DNA of 56,267 nt from Gordonia sp. 'Campus' (GTDB lineage: Bacteria > Actinomycetota > Actinomycetes > Mycobacteriales > Mycobacteriaceae). The DNA lies in assembly GCF_022206305.1 (NCBI RefSeq), contig NZ_JAKOIW010000013.1, positions 8,742 through 65,008 on the forward strand, in the 5' to 3' direction. The position numbers and the translations under genes were made by a program. Of this stretch, positions 7,493 to 16,984 are shown in pieces. The stretch's first letter is position 1. Every line of letters begins with the position of its first letter. The notes beneath the pieces are model-generated. The model searched no databases, was not told where the DNA came from, and saw only the letters and a list, made by a program, of their open reading frames with translations.

Positions 7493-9127
7493 TCAGACGA
7501 CGTCGACCTCGGCAGTGGCGTCCGGGATCGTGATCAGAGCCCGGCGGTGCAGCGATCCGCGAGGTGACTGCACCGCCGGGGCCACCCGGAACTCAGCCTC
7601 CCATCGATCGGCGTGAATCCGGTTCAGGAGGTAGCCGCGCTGCGAGTTGCCGAATCGGACGTGCGGGGACGCGGCCTTCAGCCGGCGGTCACCCTCGTCG
7701 CTGTCCTCGCCGTCACCGCCGGAGGTCACCGAGGTGACCGCGAGTTCCACTCCACGGGTGGGGGATTCATCGGTGTAGCGCGTGCGCAGATCGCTCACGA
7801 CGCTGCGATGGATGTCTCCCGCGAGCGACACCAGATTGCGCACGCCGCGCTCGGCGGCGCCGTCGAGCACTCGCCGCCGGGACTCCTCGTATCCGCTCCA
7901 GCCGTCCATGCTGACCGCGCGGGTCGACCCCGCCGACCGCGCCAGATCGGCCATCGGCACCTGTTGGGCGATCACGTCCCACCGGTGGCGCGACGCGGCG
8001 AGACCGTCGAGGAGCCAGCGCTCCTGTGCGCGGCCGAGGATCGTCCGTGACGGGTCGGCGGTCCGCGCGTTCTGGCCGGTGTCGTTGTCGCCGTTGACCT
8101 GATCGCTGCGGTGACTGCGCGTGTCGAGCAGGTTGATCTCGGCGAGATCACCGAATGCGAGACGACGCTGCGCGCGGACCACTGTCCCGTCCGGCCGTGC
8201 GACCGTCCGCACCGGCGTGTTCTCCCACCACGCGCGGAGAGCTTGCGCGCGGCGGACGGCGAACGCGGCCCGCGACGTGTCGTCCTCGGGAACGTCTGCG
8301 GCCCAGTTGTTGTCGACCTCATGATCGTCGAAGGTGATCACGAAGGGTGCCATCGCGTGAGCGAGCTGGAGATCGGGATCGGACTTGTAGAGGGCGTACC
8401 GTTCGCGGTAGTCGTCGAGGTCGGCGGCTTCCCGGGTCGCCGAGATCGGCAGCGACGCACCGCGTCTCGCGCCACCGTGCTTCGGGACGGGCTTCTCGTA
8501 GATGTAGTCGCCCAGGTGGAGCACCAGATCGGGTGCGTGGGCGGCCATGTCGGCGAACGCGTGATAGTAACCGTCTGCCCAGTTCTGGCAGGACGCGACG
8601 GCGATGGACATCGTCGACACGTGGGCGCCCGGGGCCGGCGCGGTGCGGGCCCGCCCGATCGCGGAGATCTCACCCAGTGCGCGGAATCGGTAAAAGTAGT
8701 CCGTGCCAGGCGCCAGACCGCGTACGTCGACGTGCACGCTGTGTCCCCATTCGGGTGTCGCGTGGGCGACGCCGCGACGCAGGACGCGGGCCATCGTCTC
8801 GTCGGGGCCGATCTCCCATTCGACCGCGACCACGGCCGATCCCATGCCGCCGGCGGGTGCGAAGGGGTTGCGGGACAGGCGAGTCCAGAGGACCAATCCG
8901 TCGGGGAGCGGGTCCCCGGACGCGACGCCGAGCGCGAAGACACCCGTGGACGCCGCTGCGGCCGGGGCGGACGGCGTGGCCCCGTCGAGCAACCCGGGGG
9001 TGAACGCCAGACCGCCGACGAGTGCCGACCAGGTGAGGAATCGTCGTCGGGAGGTGCCTGCGCGGAGGGTGAGGTCGGGGTCGCAACGGAGAGAGGCCGG
9101 AAGTCCACCGGCCGGGAGTCCCGGCAT
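7493..9127 (-). CDS. phoD: PhoD-like alkaline phosphatase, Tat-exported
   Basis: PhoD enzymes are secreted metal-dependent phosphodiesterase/phosphatases that release phosphate from esters. The 544-residue product carries a Tat signal SRRRFLTWSALVGG (26-39) with an Ala-rich cleavage region near residue 58. The mature part starts with FALGVASGDPLPDGLVLWTRL, typical of PhoD, and has metal-site motifs LHLGDYIYE, ITFDDHEVDNNWA and SLAGDIHRSVV. I use the ATG at 9127, although the GAGG upstream is unusually close; longer frames upstream overlap nothing recognisable. Phosphate-starvation control is likely from the family; no Pho box was identified. Confidence 0.92.
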   Translation of the reverse strand: MPGLPAGGLPASLRCDPDLTLRAGTSRRRFLTWSALVGGLAFTPGLLDGATPSAPAAAASTGVFALGVASGDPLPDGLVLWTRLSRNPFAPAGGMGSAVVAVEWEIGPDETMARVLRRGVAHATPEWGHSVHVDVRGLAPGTDYFYRFRALGEISAIGRARTAPAPGAHVSTMSIAVASCQNWADGYYHAFADMAAHAPDLVLHLGDYIYEKPVPKHGGARRGASLPISATREAADLDDYRERYALYKSDPDLQLAHAMAPFVITFDDHEVDNNWAADVPEDDTSRAAFAVRRAQALRAWWENTPVRTVARPDGTVVRAQRRLAFGDLAEINLLDTRSHRSDQVNGDNDTGQNARTADPSRTILGRAQERWLLDGLAASRHRWDVIAQQVPMADLARSAGSTRAVSMDGWSGYEESRRRVLDGAAERGVRNLVSLAGDIHRSVVSDLRTRYTDESPTRGVELAVTSVTSGGDGEDSDEGDRRLKAASPHVRFGNSQRGYLLNRIHADRWEAEFRVAPAVQSPRGSLHRRALITIPDATAEVDVV

Positions 9128-9234
9128 GACCTCACCCGACCAGTGGCAGCTGACCTCGCCACCACCTTCGGGCTGCGGGCACGTGATGTGTGCGTGAATA
9201 CTCGCCCACCACGCCACGTGCCCGCCCAGGACGA

Positions 9235-10761
9235 CTACCGGTCGGGCCCCGGGGCTCGAACGGTTCTGCCCGCCGCGCTTGCCACCCGACGGCGCGCCCG
9301 AAGCCCGAGCCCGGCGTCGATGATAAGGAAGACCAGCAGGCTGACGCCGAGCAGCGGAACGACATAGCCCACGGCCAGGGCGATCACTGCTACCGCGACG
9401 ACCGCCGGCGCCGGGAGTCGGCGCAGTGCCCCACGGACGGGCGGACGACCGACAGCCCGGCGGCCCGTTCGTCGCGGCCGTCGTTGCCACCACATCTGGT
9501 AACCGCGAACGATCAGCACCACCAGGGCCACGGCCAACAGCAGGAGCGCGACCTGGTTGACCCAGCCGAACAGGATGCCCATGTGCAGCGCGATGCCCCA
9601 GGTGCTGAGCTTCGCCGCGAGAGGCCAGTCCGCGAACCGGGATTCGTCGACGACCCGGCCGGTGGTCCCGTCCACGGCGACCGAATCCTGGGCGAACTGC
9701 CACGGCTGCCGGGTCTGGGCCACGGTGAACGCCGTGCCGGGCGCGGCGGGAATCGACACCTCGACATTACCGTCCACGCCGGCCTCCCGGGCGGTGTCGA
9801 CCACCCGATCGAGTTGCGCCACGGACGCCGTGGGCGACATCGGGACGTCCGGATCGTTATCCCCGCGCGCACCGTGGTCCCCGTGGTCGCCCTGGCCCCC
9901 GTGTGCACTGTGGTCCCCGTGTCCGGCGGGCGCCGACGAGGATCCCGTCAACGCGGTGTCGACCGCGGGCGTCGTCCAGTTCAGTGCTGTCCGGAGGTCG
10001 GACACGTTGTCACCCGCGAACTTCGACCAGGTGAGTCCGGTGGCGGACAGGAACACGAGCCCGAGGGCGATCCATATCCCGATGACGCCGTGGCGGTTTC
10101 GTGTGCGTGTGCGCCCGGTGGCGGTCCGGTCGAAGGCCGCCAGGTCGGCGATGCGCCGCTTCTTGCGCGCGCGATACGCGGAGATCCACAGCGCCAGACC
10201 ACCCAGCGCGATCACCCACAGCCACGACGCGGCGAGTTCGCTGTAGACCCGGCCCGGCTCGCCGAGATGGAGGTTGCGGTGCGCGACGCTCAGCCACGTC
10301 CGCAGAGGCAGTGATGCGCTGCTTCCGTATGACGTCAGCTCGCCTCTCGACTCGAGCGTGACCGGGTCGATGAACACCGCCAGACGCTGTGACTCACCGA
10401 GGGATGGGTCGTCGAACAGCACGCGGGTGGTGTCGCCTGCCCGGGCGCCCGGGCGGACTGCCGACACCGTGAGGTCGGGTCGCAGACGCGTCGCGGCGCC
10501 GACCTGTTCGGCGAGGGGGCGGGCGTCGCCCGCGCTGTCGGTGTGCAGTTGGTCGCGGTAGACGAGTTGTTCGAGTGACGGGGCGATGGCGTACAGGCCG
10601 CCGGTCACGGCGGCGACGACGAGGAAGGGCGCCACGAGGACGCCCGCGTAGAAGTGCAGGCGCCGGAGGAGTGGCTGCCAGCTGTGCGGCGATGTCGGCG
10701 GGTCGGTGGTGGGCGGGGATCCGGTGGTGTCACCGGGATGGGAAAGGTCGGGCAGGGTCAC
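9235..10761 (-). CDS. PepSY-associated TM protein with His-rich loop
   Basis: The 508-residue membrane protein begins LRRLHFYAGVLVAPFLVVAAVTGGLYA, the hallmark first helix of PepSY_TM proteins, and has further segments near residues 180, 230, 400 and 450. PepSY-TM proteins are often linked to iron-siderophore reduction or metal handling. A Gly/His/Asp-rich stretch (GHGDHSAHGGQGDHGDHG, about residues 290-307) looks like a metal-binding loop. Start chosen at GTG 10761, which has GAGAGG 9 nt upstream, rather than the more upstream ATG. Downstream partner of the 184-residue membrane gene. Metal specificity cannot be read from the sequence. Confidence 0.85.
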   Translation of the reverse strand: MTLPDLSHPGDTTGSPPTTDPPTSPHSWQPLLRRLHFYAGVLVAPFLVVAAVTGGLYAIAPSLEQLVYRDQLHTDSAGDARPLAEQVGAATRLRPDLTVSAVRPGARAGDTTRVLFDDPSLGESQRLAVFIDPVTLESRGELTSYGSSASLPLRTWLSVAHRNLHLGEPGRVYSELAASWLWVIALGGLALWISAYRARKKRRIADLAAFDRTATGRTRTRNRHGVIGIWIALGLVFLSATGLTWSKFAGDNVSDLRTALNWTTPAVDTALTGSSSAPAGHGDHSAHGGQGDHGDHGARGDNDPDVPMSPTASVAQLDRVVDTAREAGVDGNVEVSIPAAPGTAFTVAQTRQPWQFAQDSVAVDGTTGRVVDESRFADWPLAAKLSTWGIALHMGILFGWVNQVALLLLAVALVVLIVRGYQMWWQRRPRRTGRRAVGRPPVRGALRRLPAPAVVAVAVIALAVGYVVPLLGVSLLVFLIIDAGLGLRARRRVASAAGRTVRAPGPDR

Positions 10762-10863
10762 GTGAAAGGGCCTCTCGTGGCGAAAGTGGCACGCGCACAG
10801 AACGAACGGCATACGCGCACCGACCGGCCCGTCGGGAAAGACGGGTCGGCGAGGAAGGAGATG

Positions 10864-11418
10864 TCAGTACGAGAGGATCGGCGGGCCGCGGTTGTCGAGC
10901 GCGGCGATGGCGCGCAGACCGGGCCGGGCGTCGGCGTCCGGGACGGCGGGAACGTGTGCCCGCGTGTCGTCGGAGAGCGGGTCGACCACCACGTGTAGCA
11001 GCGCGACGACCGCGGTGAGGATGCTCGTCAGGGCGGGTTCGACGACGCGGATCGCAACAGCGGTGACCAGGGTCGCGACCGCGTGTACGAGCAGCATCGC
11101 CTGACTGGGGGAGTGGGCACCCATGTCGTGATGCGCGGACGAGGCGTCCAGCGCGCCGAGCGAGAAGTGTGCCAGTGCCTGTCCGGCGGCGAGCATCCCG
11201 AGACTGGAAACCCAGCCGGGCCCGCGCCGCGACATCGAGGCGATGGTCCAGCCGAACACCGCACAGGCCGCGGTCATGAGCAGGAGTGATGTGGGCGCCG
11301 GTAGAGCTCCGGATGCCATGCCGTGCGCGGTCACCGCGGTGCTCGCGGAGAGCGCGCCGACGACACCACCGCGCAGGCGGTGGACGGCGCGCTGGTCCGG
11401 GGTCACGCCATGGAGCAT
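10864..11418 (-). CDS. Hydrophobic membrane protein upstream of the PepSY gene
   Basis: From ATG 11418 the frame gives 184 residues with about five hydrophobic segments and a His/Met-containing loop (SSAHHDMGAHSPSQAM). It ends in a hydrophilic tail. I do not recognise the family. It is transcribed into the PepSY gene (102-nt gap), and both products carry His-rich loops, suggesting a shared metal-related role. GTG 11403 is an alternative start. The frame is open much further upstream, but that extension is antisense-like sequence over the hemolysin III gene end. Confidence 0.6.
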   Translation of the reverse strand: MLHGVTPDQRAVHRLRGGVVGALSASTAVTAHGMASGALPAPTSLLLMTAACAVFGWTIASMSRRGPGWVSSLGMLAAGQALAHFSLGALDASSAHHDMGAHSPSQAMLLVHAVATLVTAVAIRVVEPALTSILTAVVALLHVVVDPLSDDTRAHVPAVPDADARPGLRAIAALDNRGPPILSY

Positions 11419-11479
11419 AGCGACGCCGGCCCCGGCCCGATCGGCCGCCTGACCTGCCCGAGACGTCGGGCCGGGATGT

Positions 11480-12148
11480 CTAGCCGAGCAGCAGTGACCA
11501 GGCCGCGATGTAGTGGAGCAGCGCGGCGATGGCGGTGCAGACGTGGAACACCTCGTGATGACCGAAGGTGGCCGGCCACGGGTCGGGCCACCGCGCCGCG
11601 TAGAGCACGCCGCCGACACTGTAGAAGATGCCACCGAGGGCGAGCAGGACCATCACCCCGACACCGGTCCGGTCGACGAGCGCGGGCGCGACGCCGACGA
11701 TGACCCAGCCGAGTGCGATGTAGAGGGTGACGCCGAGCCAGCGCGGCGCGGCCGGCCACGCGATCTTCAGCGTCGCCCCCGCGATCGCGCCGGTCCAGAC
11801 GATGCCCAGCACCCACCAGCTGGTCGGTGAGGGCAGGCCCAGGGCGCAGAACGGCGTGTAACTGCCGGCGATGAACACGAAGATCATCGCGTGATCGGCG
11901 CGCTTCATCCGCAACCTCGCGCGCGTCGTCTGCCACGCGATGCGGTGATAGGCGGCGCTGACGGAGAACAGGCCGACGACGGTGAGTGCGTAGATCGCAC
12001 AGGTGATCACGGCCACTGCGCCCGCGGTGAGGGCCGCACCGATGACCAGCGCGAGACCGGCCAGGGCGGCCACATACGCCGAGTAGTGATGGATGACGCC
12101 GCGCAGGCGAGGGCGGTCGTCCACCGGGAGATTCAACGACGTGTTCAC
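11480..12148 (-). CDS. Hemolysin III family membrane protein (PAQR-like)
   Basis: The 222-residue protein has seven predicted membrane helices and the family's conserved polar residues: SAAYHRIAW, RADHAMIFVFIAGSYTP, and GHHEVFHVCTAIAALLHY near the C-terminus. These His/Asp residues correspond to the zinc site of PAQR/hemolysin III proteins. Physiological role in bacteria is unclear; it may be a lipid hydrolase or channel. The GTG at 12148 is chosen because it precedes the family's usual N-terminus. It is divergent from the isoprenyl synthase gene, as with Rv1085c/Rv1086 in my recollection. Confidence 0.88.
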   Translation of the reverse strand: MNTSLNLPVDDRPRLRGVIHHYSAYVAALAGLALVIGAALTAGAVAVITCAIYALTVVGLFSVSAAYHRIAWQTTRARLRMKRADHAMIFVFIAGSYTPFCALGLPSPTSWWVLGIVWTGAIAGATLKIAWPAAPRWLGVTLYIALGWVIVGVAPALVDRTGVGVMVLLALGGIFYSVGGVLYAARWPDPWPATFGHHEVFHVCTAIAALLHYIAAWSLLLG

Positions 12149-12288
12149 ACAACCTACGGTACCGTAACTTCTGGGTTCAGCAGTTGGATCGTTCCGCTGC
12201 GTCGGAGTCGGTTGGCTCGCATCGTGGCGCGTAAGGTGTCGGACGTGACACGAGGCCGCGAACACGCTGACGCCGGGTCGGGGCGTCG

Positions 12289-13071
12289 ATGAAATTGTTG
12301 CCGGACCGGTTGCGTCGACCCGTTCTGTCCGTCTACGAGCGCAGGCTCATCCAGTTGCTCGACCCCGAGCGCCTACCGCGACATGTGGCGATCATCTGTG
12401 ACGGCAATCGCCGGTGGGCACGTGAGGCAGGCTTCGACGATGTGAGTCACGGTCATCGGGTGGGCGCGCAGCGCATCGCGGACATGCTCGGTTGGTGTGC
12501 CGGACTCGGCATCGAGGCCGTCACCATCTATCTGCTGTCCACCGAGAATCTCTCACGCGCGTCCGATGAGCTCGACGCGCTGCTCGAGATCGTGCCCGAC
12601 ATCGTCGACGAGATCTCCTCACCCGCGGGCGGCTGGCGGATCCGGATCGTCGGCACCCTCGACTCGCTGCCCGACCCCGTCGCCCAGCGACTCCGCGCCG
12701 CAGCGGAACGCACCTGCGAGCGGGACGGGATGAACGTGAACGTCGCCGTCGGGTACGGCGGACGACAGGAGATCGTCGACGCCGTCCGGGCGCTGCTCGA
12801 CGAGAAGCTCGCGCAGGGAGCCACTCCCGCCGAGATGATCGACGCGGTGACCGTCGAGGCGATCGACGCCAACCTCTACACCAAGGGGCAGCCCGACCCG
12901 GACCTCGTGATCCGGACCTCGGGGGAGCAACGCCTGTCCGGATTCCTGTTGTGGCAGAGCGCCTATTCCGAGATCTGGTTCACCGACGCGTACTGGCCGG
13001 AGTTCCGTCGTGTCGATTTCCTTCGCGCCCTGCGTGATTACTCCGCGCGGAGCCGACGCTTCGGCAAGTGA
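12289..13071 (+). CDS. Short-chain Z-isoprenyl diphosphate synthase
   Basis: A cis-prenyltransferase that adds isopentenyl diphosphate with Z geometry, feeding decaprenyl-phosphate and thus arabinogalactan and peptidoglycan assembly. The 260-residue sequence has AIICDGNRRWAREAG (catalytic Asp38), YLLSTENLSRASDEL, and IRTSGEQRLSGFLLWQSAYSE. DGNRRWA, rather than the DGNGRWA usual in long-chain UppS, and the neighbours (hemolysin III, coaA, glyA) point to the Rv1086-type enzyme that makes Z,E-farnesyl diphosphate in mycobacteria. Product length is inferred from orthology only. Confidence 0.92.
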   Translation: MKLLPDRLRRPVLSVYERRLIQLLDPERLPRHVAIICDGNRRWAREAGFDDVSHGHRVGAQRIADMLGWCAGLGIEAVTIYLLSTENLSRASDELDALLEIVPDIVDEISSPAGGWRIRIVGTLDSLPDPVAQRLRAAAERTCERDGMNVNVAVGYGGRQEIVDAVRALLDEKLAQGATPAEMIDAVTVEAIDANLYTKGQPDPDLVIRTSGEQRLSGFLLWQSAYSEIWFTDAYWPEFRRVDFLRALRDYSARSRRFGK

Positions 13072-13119
13072 CCACGACGGCGCGGCCTCGCACGCCGGGG
13101 CGTCTCTCGTCGGGGGCGG

Positions 13120-14613
13120 TCATGGGTGAGGAACGCCGGCGAGCAGGTCGGCGAGTGCCGCGAGGTCGGCGGTGAAGGTCGACGCGGCGGGTGTCCCGAA
13201 ACCGACGGCGACACCGCCGCGGGGCATCGGTTCCGCCTCGGGATGCCGGAACAACGACTGGCCGACGACCGCGATGCCCCGTTCGTAGGCACGGTGGACG
13301 AGCGAGCCCTCGACGGCGTGGTCGACCGGTATCAGGGCGTGCAACCCGGCCGCGATGCCGGGGAGTTCGAGGCCGATCTCGGAGACGACGTCGACCAGAT
13401 CGTCGCGCCGCTGCCGGTAGACCTGCCGACTGCGCCTGATGTGCCGGTCGTAGGCGCCGGAGGTGATCATGTCCGCGAGCACGAGCTGATCGATGATGCC
13501 GGCGTCGGGTTCGCGGATCCCCTTCGCGTTCAGAACTCGTCCGACGAGCTCGGGAGGCATCGCCAGCCACCCGGCGCGGACCGCGGGTGACAGGCTCTTG
13601 CTCATCGAACCCGCGTGGATCACCACATCTGGACCCAGCGCCTGCAGCGCGCCGACCGGGTCACGGTCGTAACGGAACTCGCCGTCGTAGTCGTCCTCGA
13701 CGATGATCGCCCCGGTGCGCCGTGCCCAGTCGACGACCTGCATCCGCCGGGCCGGTGACAAGGCGACGCCGGTGGGGAACTGGTGGCTCGGCGTCAGCAG
13801 CACTGCGGAGGCGCAGGTGCGTTCCAGATCGTCGATCACCATCCCGGCGTCGTCGACCGCAACCGGCACGACGCGTGTGCCACCTCGCTCCAACGCCTGC
13901 CGGTGGAAGGGGAGGCCATGACTCTCGACAGCGACGACATCTCCGAACACGCTGCGGGACAACAGCTCCAGAGCAGCCATCACCGAGGTGCCGAGCACGA
14001 TGTGGTCGGCGGCCGTGCGTACCCCACGCGTGCGGCTCAGGTAGGTGGTCAGGGCGTGGCGCAGTTCGGGACGTCCCTGCGGGTGCGCCGGAGAGAAAGT
14101 GTCATCCGGCGTCTCGGTGAGGACGCGGCGAGTGGCGCGGACCCAGTCGGCGCGGGGGAACAGTCCGGCGCAGGGCTGTCCGAGGGAGAAGTCGTGCCGG
14201 ATGGTGTGGGGGAGTGCGGTGGCCCTGATGCTGGACGAGATCGGCCCGCGCGCCGCACCCTCGGCGACACGCGTGGCCGAGCCCTGTCGTGCGATCAGCC
14301 AGCCCTCGGCGATCAGTTCCTGATAGACCGTCGACACCGTGCCCCGTGCGAGCCCGAGATCCGCGGCAAGCGAGCGGTAGGGCGGTAGCGCCGTGCCCGG
14401 GGGTAGGCGGCCGTCGAGGATGGCCGCGCGTAGAGCTTCGGTCAGCGCCCGGCGTCGGGTCGCACCGCGCCCGCGGGCGCTGACCCCGGGGTCCGGTTGT
14501 AGGTCCAGGAACAGGTCCGCGCCGAGCCGCTGGGCGACCTCGTCCCACGGGTCTGTGGATGCCGACGGTGGAGGCGACACCTCCGGCGTGGAATTGACCC
14601 GCTTTTCTGTCAT
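13120..14613 (-). CDS. MocR/PdxR-type regulator with aminotransferase domain
   Basis: The 497-residue protein joins an N-terminal GntR winged helix (LTEALRAAILDGRLPPGTALPPYRSLAADLGLARGTVSTVYQEL, about 53-95) to a class I aminotransferase fold. The PLP-binding lysine lies in IHAGSMSKSLSPAVRAGW. MocR proteins usually sense PLP or an amino compound. It is divergent from an NAD(P)-binding protein and an AhpD-like protein, which are the likely targets. A sequence resembling the PdxR operator lies 6 nt before its own start. PdxR function (vitamin B6 genes) is not supported by the neighbours. Confidence 0.9.
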   Translation of the reverse strand: MTEKRVNSTPEVSPPPSASTDPWDEVAQRLGADLFLDLQPDPGVSARGRGATRRRALTEALRAAILDGRLPPGTALPPYRSLAADLGLARGTVSTVYQELIAEGWLIARQGSATRVAEGAARGPISSSIRATALPHTIRHDFSLGQPCAGLFPRADWVRATRRVLTETPDDTFSPAHPQGRPELRHALTTYLSRTRGVRTAADHIVLGTSVMAALELLSRSVFGDVVAVESHGLPFHRQALERGGTRVVPVAVDDAGMVIDDLERTCASAVLLTPSHQFPTGVALSPARRMQVVDWARRTGAIIVEDDYDGEFRYDRDPVGALQALGPDVVIHAGSMSKSLSPAVRAGWLAMPPELVGRVLNAKGIREPDAGIIDQLVLADMITSGAYDRHIRRSRQVYRQRRDDLVDVVSEIGLELPGIAAGLHALIPVDHAVEGSLVHRAYERGIAVVGQSLFRHPEAEPMPRGGVAVGFGTPAASTFTADLAALADLLAGVPHP

Positions 14614-14618
14614 CGGAT

Positions 14619-14629
14619 TGGACCACTTT
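14619..14629 (-). promoter_or_regulatory. Candidate MocR operator (AAAGTGGTCCA)
   Basis: Read on the minus strand, AAAGTGGTCCA matches 10 of 11 positions of the C. glutamicum PdxR motif AAAGTGGWCTA as I remember it. It sits in the 81-nt divergent gap, 6 nt before the regulator's start codon, suggesting autoregulation. I do not see a convincing second half-site. Confidence 0.4.
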
Positions 14630-14694
14630 CTTGCGCTAATCCCGTTCTAGCCTAAACGCAGTACACCAGTGATGTCCGTTGGAGGAGGAACAAG

Positions 14695-15474
14695 ATGAAG
14701 GTCGTGATCGTGGGAGCGAGCGGTGCCCTGGGGAGCAGGCTCGCCGACCTGCTCGTCGCGCGAGGGGACGAGGTGGTCCGCGCGAGCCGCGCGACCGGCG
14801 TCGACGCCTACGCCGGAACAGGTCTCGCCGAGGCCTTCGCCGGCGCCGACGCCGTGGTGGACTCGCTGAGTCTGCAGACACTGAAGGCGGAGGAGGCGAT
14901 CGACTTCTTCGAATCGACGGCGACGAACATCGCTCGAGCCGCCGCCCAGGCCGGCGTCGCCCACGTGATCGTCGTGTCGATCGTGAACGCCGGCGACCCG
15001 GCGGTGAACGCGAAATTCGGTTACTACCAGGGTAAAGCCGCCCAGGAAGCGGCCTATCGAAAGGTTCTCGGCCCGGACATCCTGACCGTCTTCGCCTCGG
15101 TGCAGTGGTTCGAACTCGCCGAACAGATGATGGGCTCGATGAGCTTCGGTCCCGTCGCGGCCGTCCCGAGGATGCAGTGCGCCCCGGCGGCTGTGTCGGA
15201 CGTGGCGGTCGCGCTGGCCGATGTGGTCACGGCCGGCCCCCAGGACAAGGCCACGGTGGAAATCGCCGGACCCGATCGCATGGACCTGGTCGACGTCGCG
15301 AAAGCTCTTGCCGCACAGACCGGCACGCCGCGCTGGGTGGTGGGCGTGCCGGTCGGCGGGCGTGCGATCCGCCACGGCGGACTGGTCCCCGCAGCGCCCG
15401 ATGTGGTCACGACGACGACACTCGGCGGGTGGCTGGCCGGCCGAGAACGCGCCCAGGTGGGTGAGAACCGATGA
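14695..15474 (+). CDS. NAD(P)-binding Rossmann (NmrA/SDR-like) protein
   Basis: The 259-residue protein opens with VVIVGASGALGSRLADLL, an atypical-SDR dinucleotide motif GxxGxxG at 7-13, then a nucleotide-specificity region and AQAGVAHVIVVSIVNAG. It has the layout of NmrA-like proteins, with YYQGKAAQEAAYRKV as the Tyr/Lys region. Substrate unknown. It has a strong GGAGGAGG site before ATG, overlaps the next gene by 4 nt (ATGA) and is divergent from the MocR-type regulator, so the three form a likely regulatory unit. Confidence 0.85.
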   Translation: MKVVIVGASGALGSRLADLLVARGDEVVRASRATGVDAYAGTGLAEAFAGADAVVDSLSLQTLKAEEAIDFFESTATNIARAAAQAGVAHVIVVSIVNAGDPAVNAKFGYYQGKAAQEAAYRKVLGPDILTVFASVQWFELAEQMMGSMSFGPVAAVPRMQCAPAAVSDVAVALADVVTAGPQDKATVEIAGPDRMDLVDVAKALAAQTGTPRWVVGVPVGGRAIRHGGLVPAAPDVVTTTTLGGWLAGRERAQVGENR

Positions 15475-15974
15475 CCGGCGGAGCACGCCCCGACACGAGA
15501 ATGTGGATGCCGCACGACAATCCGGCGGTCTACAAGGCGTTGGTGGCACTGCAGCGGGCGTCGTCGACGGGCGTCGACCCGGAGCTCGCCGAGCTCATCG
15601 TGATCCGCGCGTCGCAACTCAACGGCTGTGCGTACTGCCTGCACATGCACACCTCCGACGCCCTGGCCAAGGAGATCGATCCGCACAAGCTCATGCTCAT
15701 CGCTGCATGGCGCGAAGCCGGTCCGGTGTTCACCGCCGTCGAACGTGCTGTGCTCGCCCTCACCGAATCCGTCACGAGGATCGGCGACCACGGTGTCCCG
15801 CAGGACGTGTTCGATTCGGTGCGTGACCATTTCGACCCCGTCGAGACGGGACAGCTCGTCGCGTCGATCGTGATGATCAACGCCTGGAACAGAATCGCCC
15901 TCGCGGGTGCCTATCCGGCCGGACTCGACGAGCGTCGTGCGACGCTCAGAGCTTCCGCAGGCGCACCCGGTTGA
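15471..15974 (+). CDS. Carboxymuconolactone decarboxylase/AhpD family protein
   Basis: The 167-residue helical protein has the AhpD redox motif CAYCLHMH (Cys53, Cys56, His60) within the conserved [16 protein letters not shown] segment. Members act as alkylhydroperoxidase-like thiol enzymes or decarboxylases; the CxxCxxxH form favours peroxidase or thiol chemistry. ATGA overlap with the preceding Rossmann protein indicates co-translation. The 3' end overlaps the convergent coaA by 29 nt. Substrate unknown. Confidence 0.88.
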   Translation: MTGGARPDTRMWMPHDNPAVYKALVALQRASSTGVDPELAELIVIRASQLNGCAYCLHMHTSDALAKEIDPHKLMLIAAWREAGPVFTAVERAVLALTESVTRIGDHGVPQDVFDSVRDHFDPVETGQLVASIVMINAWNRIALAGAYPAGLDERRATLRASAGAPG

Positions 15975-16887
15975 TGGAATGGTCGTAGTCCTTGCGCAGC
16001 ACCAGCGACGCCCGCGGCCGGGTGGGCAGGATGTTCTCCATCAGGTTCGGGCGGTTGATGGAGGTCCACAGATCCCGCGCCGCGGCCGTCGCCTGGTTGT
16101 CGGTCAGCGAGGCATAAGCGTGAAAGTGGGAGTCGGGGTTGGCGAATGACGTGGTCCGCATCTGCAGGAATCGCGAGATGTACCACTCCTCGATGTCGTC
16201 GATCTTCGCGTCGACGTAGATCGAGAAGTCGAACAGATCCGAGACCATCAGCGTCGGCCCGGTCTGGAGCACGTTGAGACCCTCGAGGATCAGGATGTCG
16301 GGCTGCCGGACGTAGTGGTACACGTTGGGAACGATGTCGTAGGCCAGATGCGAATACACCGGCGCCGCGACCTCCCGCGCACCCGATTTGACCTCGGTGA
16401 CGAAACGCAACAGCGCACGCCGGTCGTAGGACTCGGGAAATCCCTTGCGATGCAAGATGCCCCGGCGTTGCATCTCGTCGGTCCGCAACAAGAAGCCGTC
16501 GGTGGTCACCAGGTCGACCTTGGGATGGGACTCCCACCGTGCCAGCAGTGCCGCCAACACTCGGGCGGTGGTCGACTTCCCGACGGCGACACTGCCCGCG
16601 ATACCGATCACGAACGGCACCTGGCGGTTGGTCTGGCGCTCGCCGAGGAAGGTCGAGGTCGCCGCGAACAAACGTTGTCGCGCAGCCACTTGCAGATGGA
16701 TGAGACGTGACAGCGGGAGATAGACGTCGGCGACCTCGTCGAGATCGATCTGCTCACCCAGGCCGACGAGCTCTGCCAGTTCGTCCTCGGTGAGGACCAG
16801 CGGCATCGATTCGCGCAGTTCGCGCCACTGCCTCCGGTCGAGTTCGAGATAGAGACTCGGATCCCGATCGGTGGCGTTGCGGGCCAT
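15946..16887 (-). CDS. coaA: Pantothenate kinase, type I
   Basis: CoaA phosphorylates pantothenate, the first and controlling step of coenzyme A synthesis. The 313-residue protein has Walker [10 protein letters not shown] (98-106), [51 protein letters not shown], and the C-terminal [22 protein letters not shown], all typical of the prokaryotic type I enzyme. I chose ATG 16887, which gives the standard length; a longer frame to 17073 would overlap the divergent DUF885 gene. The final 29 nt overlap the convergent AhpD-like gene. Confidence 0.96.
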   Translation of the reverse strand: MARNATDRDPSLYLELDRRQWRELRESMPLVLTEDELAELVGLGEQIDLDEVADVYLPLSRLIHLQVAARQRLFAATSTFLGERQTNRQVPFVIGIAGSVAVGKSTTARVLAALLARWESHPKVDLVTTDGFLLRTDEMQRRGILHRKGFPESYDRRALLRFVTEVKSGAREVAAPVYSHLAYDIVPNVYHYVRQPDILILEGLNVLQTGPTLMVSDLFDFSIYVDAKIDDIEEWYISRFLQMRTTSFANPDSHFHAYASLTDNQATAAARDLWTSINRPNLMENILPTRPRASLVLRKDYDHSINRVRLRKL

Positions 16888-16984
16888 CAGGGCAGCTCCG
16901 CCGACGTCGATACCACCGCTCCCGGAGTGATCATGCGTACAGCTTAGGGCGACGTGTGCGGACGGCACTCGGTAGCCTGCCGAT

